64,000 nt of DNA from JAMHWF01 sp035911095 (lineage in GTDB: Bacteria > Pseudomonadota > Gammaproteobacteria > Burkholderiales > Burkholderiaceae_C): positions 1-64,000 of the forward strand of contig JAMHWF010000023.1 of NCBI GenBank assembly GCA_035911095.1, read 5' to 3'. The notes beneath the pieces are model-generated. The model was given only the letters and a program-made list of their open reading frames with translations, ran no database searches and was not told where the DNA came from. The position numbers were made by a program, and so were the translations under genes. Shown one piece after another: positions 34,492 through 41,368 of this stretch (its first letter is position 1; every line of letters begins with the position of its first letter).

Positions 34492-34561
34492 TTGTCTTCT
34501 CGTGGTCGGTGTCGAAGTTGATTCCGGAGAAGGTAGCACTGTCTCACTATCTGACTGTGAG

Positions 34562-34568
34562 GCCTAAC
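34562..34568 (-). other. Integron core site (GTTAGGC) at the upstream cassette boundary
   Basis: On the minus strand GTTAGGC stands 70 bases before the start of the 34491 gene, in the same orientation as the other cassette cores. The bases preceding it do not form a recognisable attC L-box; instead a set of GGGCGCA palindromes occupies the next 100 bases. It is therefore either the end of a highly diverged attC or the junction with an attI-type site. Confidence 0.5.
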
Positions 34569-34576
34569 ATGTTTTC

Positions 34577-34673
34577 GGGCGCACTTCTGCGCCCGTAACA
34601 AGCAACTGGCGCACCCTTGCGCCACTAATCGGGTCGATCCTGCGGGGACGCGCCCATAACCGGTTATGGGCGC
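34577..34673. repeat. Three consecutive related palindromes
   Basis: 34577-34594: GGGCGCA-CTTC-TGCGCCC, 7-bp stem. 34608-34623: GGCGCA-CCCT-TGCGCC, 6-bp stem. 34650-34673: a perfect 24-base palindrome centred on AACCGGTT with GCGCCC ends. All share a (G)GGCGC(A) core. They adjoin the GTTAGGC core of the cassette array. The remaining part of this gene-free stretch (34674-34935) holds nothing I recognise, in particular no integron integrase. Confidence 0.75.
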
Positions 34674-34935
34674 AAATCCGATCAATCATCATCACATCCA
34701 TCAACCACCCCGCGGTTCGACCGGACACATCATCCACAAGCGTCCCCGAATACCATCTCCCAAACAATCGATGCCCGCACCAACTTCGACCACCACGTGA
34801 CGAACTTGGCATTCCGTGACCGACCGAGCTCCTTTGCCGTCCAGTTCGTCTCAGCGCCTCGGTCCGGTAGGTCACGGTCGCCGCGCCCAAGTCGGCGCCA
34901 CAAGAGAGAAGCAGCGGATCACGGCCGCCTGCCCC

Positions 34936-35661
34936 TCAGCCGCCGTCCTGCGGCGCCATGGTCACCATCAGCCCGTCGCCGCCGCGAGAGCTGGGGAACA
35001 TGTACACGTGCCCGCTGAGGTACGACTGCATCGCATGACCATCGAACGCCTCCGCGCCGAGGCTGCAGCCCTCGCCAGGGGTCGTTGACACGGCGTACAG
35101 GTCCCCTCGCGGGCGAGGGCTCATCTTTCCCGTCAGGACGCAGCCGCCGTCGAGTTCGGCCCTGAGCACGCCGTCGGACGAAACGCTGGCCCTGCCACCG
35201 CCGTTCCTGGAGCGAAGGGGTGAACGCAGCTGGAACCAATAGTCCCCTGCCAGACGAGCCGCTTCAGTGGGCGATTGATCGATGGGCGCGCGGACGGCGA
35301 ACACGCGCCCCGACTCCCCGGCCAGGCTGGAGTCGAAGCTCAGCAGCCGATCGTCGATTTGCAACCGTGTCATGTCGAGAGCCTGCTGCCGCTGGCCCTC
35401 GATGTCGTAGAGGCGCCCCGATACGCGGTATTCGCCTTCCGACCTTTGCACGGCCCTCGCGACGAAGAAGCCAGCCCACGAAAACCCGTCGTGCCTCGGC
35501 ACCGAGAGGTCGACTTGATAGAAGCCGTAGATCAACCCGCCGTCGAACGCGATCACGAACAGCGGCTGCTGCTGCAACACGTACGACTGGTCGTACCGGG
35601 CCGAACCCGAATCGCCCGACGAGGCCGTCGAAGAACCGCGCAGGCCGAAGAACCTCTGCAA
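34936..35661 (-). CDS. Unknown protein, possibly 5'-truncated lipoprotein
   Basis: Up to 241 residues; the only start giving the full frame is TTG at 35661 and it has no good ribosome site. The region after it (GSSTASSGDSGSARYDQSY) looks like the Ser/Gly linker that follows the lipobox of a secreted lipoprotein, but no signal peptide or lipobox Cys is in frame, so the gene may have lost its 5' end. The rest is a beta-rich protein (DGGLIYGFYQVDL, YRVSGRLYDIEGQ, GDYWFQLRSP) with one disulphide-capable pair (GGCVLTG, GEGCSLG). High-GC like the host chromosome rather than the cassettes. No family recognised. Confidence 0.5.
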   Translation of the reverse strand: MQRFFGLRGSSTASSGDSGSARYDQSYVLQQQPLFVIAFDGGLIYGFYQVDLSVPRHDGFSWAGFFVARAVQRSEGEYRVSGRLYDIEGQRQQALDMTRLQIDDRLLSFDSSLAGESGRVFAVRAPIDQSPTEAARLAGDYWFQLRSPLRSRNGGGRASVSSDGVLRAELDGGCVLTGKMSPRPRGDLYAVSTTPGEGCSLGAEAFDGHAMQSYLSGHVYMFPSSRGGDGLMVTMAPQDGG

Positions 35662-35684
35662 GCTGCCTGATGCAGCGGTGCGAT

Positions 35685-35709
35685 CCCTGCCTGCGCTAGG
35701 CGGGCAGGG
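35685..35709. terminator. Hairpin between ybdD and the unknown gene
   Basis: CCCTGCC and GGCAGGG form a perfect 7-bp stem around an 11-base loop. It lies downstream of the cstA-ybdD operon (20 bases past the ybdD stop, minus strand) and is a likely end of that transcript; no T-run follows. Confidence 0.4.
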
Positions 35710-35729
35710 AGGCCGGTGGGCTCAACCGC

Positions 35730-35969
35730 TCAGCAGCACCGCCCGCCCCCGCGCCCGCCATAGCGGGCCTCCAGCCGGTTGCGAAAGAACTCTTCGTAGC
35801 TCATCGCCGGCTGCCCCGGGTGGCGGCTCTCGTGGTGCGTGAGATAGGCGTCGTAGTCGGGCAGGCCGACCATCAACCGCAGCGACTGCGCCATCGTGCG
35901 GGCCAGGTAGCGGCCGCCGCTCCTGGCGGCCTCCCAGGCGGCGCGCGGCGCATCCGCCCGCGCGGTCAT
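35730..35969 (-). CDS. YbdD/YjiX family small protein
   Basis: 79 residues, cytoplasmic. The family signature is clear: ARTMAQSLRLMVGLPDYDAYLTHHESRHPGQPAMSYEEFFRNR-like region (given here only in part: LMVGLPDYDAYL and MSYEEFFRNRLEARYGG) and two C-terminal cysteines. YbdD proteins are nearly always encoded directly after CstA-type transporters, and are small accessory proteins of unclear mechanism. The ATG overlaps the cstA stop as ATGA, so translation is coupled. The C-terminal RCC ending differs slightly from the more usual Cys-rich tail. Confidence 0.9.
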   Translation of the reverse strand: MTARADAPRAAWEAARSGGRYLARTMAQSLRLMVGLPDYDAYLTHHESRHPGQPAMSYEEFFRNRLEARYGGRGGGRCC

Positions 35970-38032
35970 GACGTGGCCCCTGCCGGCATGCGCTCGAACG
36001 GCGTCTCGTGCGCCGTCGGCCGGTTGGCGGCGCGCGCGGCCAGGCAGGCGCGCACGCTGTAGAGCAGCACCGAGAGCACGACCAGCACGAAGAGCGCGCA
36101 CAGCGCCGCGTCGAGCCGGTTGTTGAAGACGATGCGCGACATCTCTTCGGCCGACTTGGCCGGCGCGATCAACACGCCCTGGGCCAGGCCGTCGGCGTAC
36201 TTGCTGGCGTTGGACAGGAAGCCGACCTTCGGGTCGCTCGAGAAGATCTTCTGCCAGCCGGCCGTCAGCGTGCAGATCAGCAGCCAGCCCGCGGGCAGCA
36301 TCGTCACCCAGGCGTACATCTCGCGCTTCATGCGGAAGAGCACCACCGTGCCGAGCATCAGCGCCACCGCGGCGAGCATCTGGTTCGAGATGCCGAACAG
36401 CGGCCACAGCGTGTTGATCCCGCCCAGCGGGTCGACCACGCCCTGGAACAGGAAGTAGCCCCAGGCCGCGACGCACAGGGCCGTGGCGATCAGGTTGGCG
36501 GGCAGCGACTCGGTGCGTTGCAGCGCCGGCACGAAACTGCCCAGCAGGTCCTGCAGCATGAAGCGGCCGGCGCGGGTGCCCGCGTCGACGGCGGTGAGGA
36601 TGAACAGCGCCTCGAACAGGATCGCGAAGTGGTACCAGAAGGCCATCATCGCGGGCCCGCCGACCACCTGGTGGAGGATGTGCGCCATGCCCACCGCCAG
36701 GGTCGGCGCGCCGCCCGCGCGGCCGAGGATGGTGTGCTCGCCGACGTCCTTGGCCGTCTGGATCAGCACGTCGGGCGTGATGACGAAGCCCCAGGTCGAG
36801 AGCGTCTGCGCCACCGCCTCGGGCGTGCTGCCCACCAGCGCGGCCGGGCTGTTCATCGCGAAGTAGATGCCGGGCTGGATGCACGAGGCCGCCACCAGCG
36901 CCATCACGGCGACGAACGATTCGGCCAGCATGCCGCCGTAGCCGATGTAGCGGGCGTGGGTCTCGTTCTCGAGCATCTTGGGCGTGGTGCCCGAAGAGAT
37001 CAGCGCGTGGAAGCCCGAGACTGCGCCGCAGGCGATGGTGATGAACAGGAAGGGGAACAGGTCGCCCGACCAGACCGGGCCGTTGCCCTGCGCGAACTGC
37101 GTCACCGCCGGCATCTCGAGCGTCGGCGCGACGACCACGATGCCGATCGCCAGCGCGACGATGGTGCCGATCTTCAGGAAGGTCGACAGGTAGTCGCGCG
37201 GCGCAAGCAGCAGCCACACCGGCAGCGAGGCGGCGACAAAGCCGTAGCCGATCAGCATCCAGGTCAGCGTGGTGCCGCTGAAGGTGAACATCGGGCCCCA
37301 CACCGGGTCCTGGCTCACCACCTGGCCGCCGAAAATCGCGGCCATCAGCAGCACGAAGCCGATGATCGAGATCTCGGCGATGCGCCCGGGGCGGAAGTAC
37401 CGCAGGTACAGCCCCATGAAGATCGCCACCGGGATCGTCGCCGCGACGGTGAAGGCGCCCCAGGGCGATTCGGCCAGCGCCTTGACGACGATCAGCGCCA
37501 GCACCGCGAGGATGATCACCATGATCATGAACGTGCCGAAGAGCGCGATCAGCCCCGGCACCACGCCCATCTCCTGCTTCACCAGGTCGCCCAGCGAGCG
37601 GCCGTCGCGCCGGGTGGAGATGAACAGCACGATGAAGTCCTGCACCGCGCCGGCGAAGACCACGCCGGCGAGCAGCCACAGCAGGCCCGGCAGGTAGCCC
37701 ATCTGCGCCGCCAGCACCGGGCCCACGAGCGGGCCGGCTCCGGCGATCGCCGCGAAGTGGTGGCCGAACAGCACGTGCTTGTTGGTCGGCACGTAGTCGA
37801 GGCCGTCGTTGTGGCGCCAGGCCGGTGTCGCGCGCGTCGCATCGAGCTGCAGCACGCGAGTCGCGATGAACAGGCTGTAGTAGCGGTAGGCGATCAGGTA
37901 GATGCAGACCGCCGCGACGACGATCCACAGCGCGCTGATCGCCTCGCCCCGGCTGAGGGCGACGGTGCCGAGCGCGAAGGCGCCGAGCACGGCGACGAGT
38001 AGCCACGCGAGGTGGCGGCCGAAGGTGGGCAT
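35966..38032 (-). CDS. cstA: CstA-type carbon starvation / pyruvate transporter
   Basis: 688 residues with about 16-18 hydrophobic helices. CstA landmarks are present: YVPTNKHVLFGHHFAAIAGAGPLVGP near residue 80 (first part of the signature), GAVQDFIVLFISTRRDGRSLGD and FHALISSGTTPKMLENE in the middle, and FGISNQMLAAVAL late. CstA and its paralogue BtsT carry pyruvate or peptides across the inner membrane. CAGGAG lies nine bases before the ATG at 38032. It is downstream of a two-component pair encoded on the same strand, which probably controls it; in pseudomonads a LuxR-type regulator has such a role for carbon uptake genes. Confidence 0.93.
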   Translation of the reverse strand: MPTFGRHLAWLLVAVLGAFALGTVALSRGEAISALWIVVAAVCIYLIAYRYYSLFIATRVLQLDATRATPAWRHNDGLDYVPTNKHVLFGHHFAAIAGAGPLVGPVLAAQMGYLPGLLWLLAGVVFAGAVQDFIVLFISTRRDGRSLGDLVKQEMGVVPGLIALFGTFMIMVIILAVLALIVVKALAESPWGAFTVAATIPVAIFMGLYLRYFRPGRIAEISIIGFVLLMAAIFGGQVVSQDPVWGPMFTFSGTTLTWMLIGYGFVAASLPVWLLLAPRDYLSTFLKIGTIVALAIGIVVVAPTLEMPAVTQFAQGNGPVWSGDLFPFLFITIACGAVSGFHALISSGTTPKMLENETHARYIGYGGMLAESFVAVMALVAASCIQPGIYFAMNSPAALVGSTPEAVAQTLSTWGFVITPDVLIQTAKDVGEHTILGRAGGAPTLAVGMAHILHQVVGGPAMMAFWYHFAILFEALFILTAVDAGTRAGRFMLQDLLGSFVPALQRTESLPANLIATALCVAAWGYFLFQGVVDPLGGINTLWPLFGISNQMLAAVALMLGTVVLFRMKREMYAWVTMLPAGWLLICTLTAGWQKIFSSDPKVGFLSNASKYADGLAQGVLIAPAKSAEEMSRIVFNNRLDAALCALFVLVVLSVLLYSVRACLAARAANRPTAHETPFERMPAGATS

Positions 38033-38188
38033 CAGGCTGTCTCCTGTTTTTGACAGCCGAGTGTCGGCAGGCCGGCGGGCCGGCACATCCGTCGCAGCGC
38101 GCGGGCACGGCGCGTGGCATTGCGTAAGGGTCAACCCGGTGACCGGCCGGCGCCCTCCCCGCCGGGCCGCCCGCCTCGGCCCGCGGCC

Positions 38189-38824
38189 TCAGCCGCCGCC
38201 GTCGAAGGTGCGCGCGTGTTCCACGGCGTACTTGATCAGCTCGGCCATGCTGTCGAGCTCGAGGCGGCGCTTGATGTTCTGCCGGTGCGCCTCGACCGTG
38301 CGCACGCTCAGGCCCAGCTCGCGCGCGATCTGCTTGCTCGTCTGGCCGCGGCCGAGCGCGGCGAGGATCTCGCTCTCGCGCGGCGTGAGCAGCGGCCGCG
38401 CCGCCTGGCTGCGGAACAGCCCCTGCGACACCGCCGGGCTCAGGAAGGTGCCGCCGGCGGCGACGGCTTCGATCGCGGCGACGATCTCGCTCGCCGGCGC
38501 GTCCTTCAGCACGTAGCCGCGCGCGCCGGCCTGCAGCGCGCGCTGCACGTAGGCCGGGTTGTCGTACATGCTCAGCATCAGCACGCGCAGCGACGGGTGC
38601 CGTTCGAGCAGCAGCGCAGCGAGGTCGAGGCCGTTCACCTCCTTCATGCCGACGTCCATCAACACCAGGTCGGGCGCCGCGACCTCGATCCGCGCCAGCG
38701 CCTCGGCCGCCCCGCCGGCCTCGCCGACGATGCGCAGGTGCGGCAGCCCCCCGAGCCGGCTGCGCAGGCCGTCGCGCACCAGCGGGTGGTCGTCGACCAG
38801 GAAGAGCCGGATCGGCGCCTTCAT
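38189..38824 (-). CDS. LuxR/NarL-type response regulator
   Basis: 211 residues. Receiver domain with the acidic pair at Asp11-Asp12 and phospho-acceptor Asp57 in LVLMDVGM, Lys107-like in YVLKDAP, then a LuxR-type helix-turn-helix (LTPRESEILAALGRGQTSKQ, then IARELGLSVRTVEAHRQNIK). The start overlaps the stop of the kinase gene in TGATG, so the pair is coupled. The downstream gene on the same strand is cstA, 156 bp away, the likely target. The pairing of a HisKA_3 kinase with a NarL-type regulator is normal. Confidence 0.94.
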   Translation of the reverse strand: MKAPIRLFLVDDHPLVRDGLRSRLGGLPHLRIVGEAGGAAEALARIEVAAPDLVLMDVGMKEVNGLDLAALLLERHPSLRVLMLSMYDNPAYVQRALQAGARGYVLKDAPASEIVAAIEAVAAGGTFLSPAVSQGLFRSQAARPLLTPRESEILAALGRGQTSKQIARELGLSVRTVEAHRQNIKRRLELDSMAELIKYAVEHARTFDGGG

Positions 38825-40275
38825 CAGCCTGCCCCTGCGCGCCGGCCTGGCGCGGTCGCGGCTTCAGGCGCCGCCGCGACTGCGGCCGCGATGACGGTGG
38901 CGGCCGGGGCCGCGGGCTCCGGCCGCAGCCTTTCGGCCGGCACCTCGGCGACGATGCGCGTGCCGTCGTGGCCCGAGCGCACCGCGAGGCGGCCGCCGAT
39001 CGCGTCCATGCGCTCGCGCATGTTGCGCAGGCCGATGCCGCGGTCCGGGTCGAGCTGCAGCGCGCGGAAGTCGAAGCCGCGGCCGTCGTCGCGCACCTCG
39101 AGCTGCACGCCGCCGCCGGCGAAGTCGAGGGTGATGCGCACCCGCTTGGCCTGCGCATGCTTGCGCACGTTGGTCAGGGCCTCCTGCGCGACGCGGAAGA
39201 GCGCGGTCTTCACGTCCTGGGGCAGGTCGAGCGGCTCGGCGCCGATCTCGACCACGGCCAGCGCGCCGGGGCCGCCGGACTCCTGCGCCAGGTGCTGTAG
39301 CGCCGCCGGCAGGCCCAGCGTGTCGAGCAGCGCGGGCCGCAGCCGGTGCGAGAGCCGGCGCAGCTCGGTCAGGGTGTCGTTGATCTGGCCGAGCACGCGC
39401 GGCAGCGCCGGGTGCGGCCCCGCCGGCTCGCGGCGCGAGTCCTCGAGCACCGACTCGATCAGCAGCTTGGCCGACACCAGGGTCTGGCTGCTGCCGTCGT
39501 GCAGTTCGCGCGCGAGGTGGCCGCGCTCCTCCTCCTGCGACTGCACGACCCGTCGCGCGAGCAGGCGCAGCTTCGCCTCGGCCAGCTTGTGCTCGCTCAG
39601 GTTGAGCATCAGGCCGATGGCCCCCACCCCGACCACGCCGAGGGCGGCGAGGCCGGCGATCCAGGCCATCGTGGCGTCGACGTTGGCGCCCACCTGCTGC
39701 TCCAGCTGGCGCTGGGTGGCGGCGATGTCGTCCTGGTACAGCCCGGTGCCGAGCATCCAGTTCCAGCGCGGGAGCGTCGTCACGTAGCCGAGCTTGGGCG
39801 CGATGCGCCCGGCGCTCGAGGGCTTGGGCCAGAGGTATTCGACATAGCCGCCGCCCGCGCTGGCCTGCGCCAGCAGGTTCTGGATCGTCGGCCGGCCCAG
39901 CGGGTCGCGCAGGTCCCACAGCAGACGGCCCACCAGCTCGGGCTGGCGCGAGTGCATCAGCGAGCGGCCCTCCATGTCGTAGACGAAGAAGTAGCCGTCG
40001 GGGCCGTAGTCGAGCGCCTGCAGGCGGCGGATCGCCTCCTCGCGGATGGCCGCGTCGTCGCGCCCGCTGTCGTACAGCGGCCGCACCGTGCTCACCGCGA
40101 GGGCGACGTAGTGGCGCAGCTCGCTGCGCCGCTGGTCGAGCGAGGCCTGCTCGACCAGTGCCCTTTCGCGCAGCGCGAGCTCGCCGGCCTGCTGACGCAC
40201 GATGAAGGTCACCAGCGCGCCCATCACCAGCAGGGGCACGACGGCCAGCGCGACGACCTTGCTACGCAGCTTCAC
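38824..40275 (-). CDS. Cache-domain sensor histidine kinase (HisKA_3)
   Basis: 483 residues. A membrane helix at residues 8-27, a periplasmic single-cache (sCache_2) domain with DGYFFVYDMEGRSLMHSR (residues 93-110) and WNWMLGTGLYQDD (171-183), a second helix near 203-224, then the HisKA_3 dimerisation domain with phospho-acceptor His259 in LARELHDGSSQ and a HATPase domain (EALTNVRKHAQA, DDGRGFD, GIGLRNMRERM). sCache_2 domains bind small carboxylates such as pyruvate or acetate; this fits the nearby CstA transporter. An Ala/Pro-rich tail of 35 residues follows the ATPase domain. Confidence 0.93.
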   Translation of the reverse strand: MKLRSKVVALAVVPLLVMGALVTFIVRQQAGELALRERALVEQASLDQRRSELRHYVALAVSTVRPLYDSGRDDAAIREEAIRRLQALDYGPDGYFFVYDMEGRSLMHSRQPELVGRLLWDLRDPLGRPTIQNLLAQASAGGGYVEYLWPKPSSAGRIAPKLGYVTTLPRWNWMLGTGLYQDDIAATQRQLEQQVGANVDATMAWIAGLAALGVVGVGAIGLMLNLSEHKLAEAKLRLLARRVVQSQEEERGHLARELHDGSSQTLVSAKLLIESVLEDSRREPAGPHPALPRVLGQINDTLTELRRLSHRLRPALLDTLGLPAALQHLAQESGGPGALAVVEIGAEPLDLPQDVKTALFRVAQEALTNVRKHAQAKRVRITLDFAGGGVQLEVRDDGRGFDFRALQLDPDRGIGLRNMRERMDAIGGRLAVRSGHDGTRIVAEVPAERLRPEPAAPAATVIAAAVAAAPEAATAPGRRAGAG

Positions 40276-40449
40276 GGCCAGGCGCTGCGGCGGCGTTCGC
40301 GCGGGTGGAGCGGGGAGGGTTCATCGACAGGCACGGTGCGGCGGCCGGTTCCGGCGGGCGGCAAGCATACGCGCCGGGCCCGGCGCCGGCGTCGCGAATG
40401 CCCGGAGGCCGCACCCGGGCGGCCGGCGCGCCCGGATCAGGCGCCTGGA

Positions 40450-41337
40450 TCAGGCGCGGGGCATCACGCTGACCGACACGTCGAGCTGCTGCTCCCCGCC
40501 GCCGAGGATCACGCCGCGCAGCGGCACCACGTCGGCGAAGTCGGCGCCCCAGGCGAGCGTGATGTAGCGCCGGTCGCCGCGGGTCAGGTTGGTCGGGTCG
40601 AACTCGACCCAGCCGTGCGCCGGCGCGTAGGCCGCGACCCAGGCATGCGAGGCGTCGACGCCCATCAGGCGCGGCTGCCCCGGCGGCGGCTCGGTGAGCA
40701 GGTAGCCGGACACGTAGCGTGCGGGCAGGCCGTGGGCGCGCAGGCAGGCGAGCATCAGGTGGGTGAAGTCCTGGCACACGCCGCGGCGCTGCTGCAGCAC
40801 CTCGTCGACCGAGGTGCTGACCGTCGTCGCCTCGGGGTCGAACTCGAAGTCGCGGTGGATCGCCGCCATCAGCGCGTCGACCGCCTCGAGCCAGTCGCGG
40901 CCGGGCCGCAGGTGCTCGGCGGCGTAGCGCCGCGCCGCCTCGGACAGCGGCACCATCGTCGTCGGCTCGCACATACGCGCGGCGCCGAGGTCGTCGAGCG
41001 AGGGGTCGCTGCGCACCGCGTCGCGCACCCACTCCCAGGACGCGCGGGCCCCTTCGAGCGGCTGCGGCCGCTCGCCGACCTCGACCTCGCAGCGCATGAC
41101 CACGCGCAGCACGCGGTGCGCGCCGTAGACGTCGAAGTGGGTCACGGTGTTGCCGAAGCTGTCGATCGCGTCGCGCCGCTCCTCGGGCACGGGGTCGATG
41201 CGCAGCGTGTGCGACAGCAGGCGCTGCCAGGGCAGCGCGCGAGGCATGAGGCGCGCGACCTGCCACGACTGCACGACCGCCGTCTCGTAGACGTAGCGCG
41301 TCTCGTGCTCGACGCTGTAGCGCACGCTGCTCAACAC
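40450..41337 (-). CDS. Transglutaminase-like cysteine protease family protein
   Basis: 295 residues: an N-terminal beta domain (YSVEHETRYVYE opening) and a transglutaminase core with Cys188 in RRGVCQDFTH, His231 in DASHAW and Asp247 in EFDPTN, then the family ending LRGVILGGGEQQLDVSV. No signal peptide, so cytoplasmic. It is the last gene of a six-gene minus-strand operon built around circularly permuted ATP-grasp and alpha-E proteins; such clusters are predicted to make and process a peptide-like product, the transglutaminase acting as amidase or ligase. That role is not proven. Confidence 0.92.
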   Translation of the reverse strand: MLSSVRYSVEHETRYVYETAVVQSWQVARLMPRALPWQRLLSHTLRIDPVPEERRDAIDSFGNTVTHFDVYGAHRVLRVVMRCEVEVGERPQPLEGARASWEWVRDAVRSDPSLDDLGAARMCEPTTMVPLSEAARRYAAEHLRPGRDWLEAVDALMAAIHRDFEFDPEATTVSTSVDEVLQQRRGVCQDFTHLMLACLRAHGLPARYVSGYLLTEPPPGQPRLMGVDASHAWVAAYAPAHGWVEFDPTNLTRGDRRYITLAWGADFADVVPLRGVILGGGEQQLDVSVSVMPRA

Positions 41338-41368
41338 GGCCGGCCCGCCCTCATCGACACGCGAGCCG

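Noticed and set aside
34569..34890. A possible integron integrase or attI-linked gene upstream of the cassette array
   Set aside because: The minus-strand frame here (about 108 codons) shows no tyrosine-recombinase motifs such as the R..H.R..Y pattern; composition is that of non-coding DNA.
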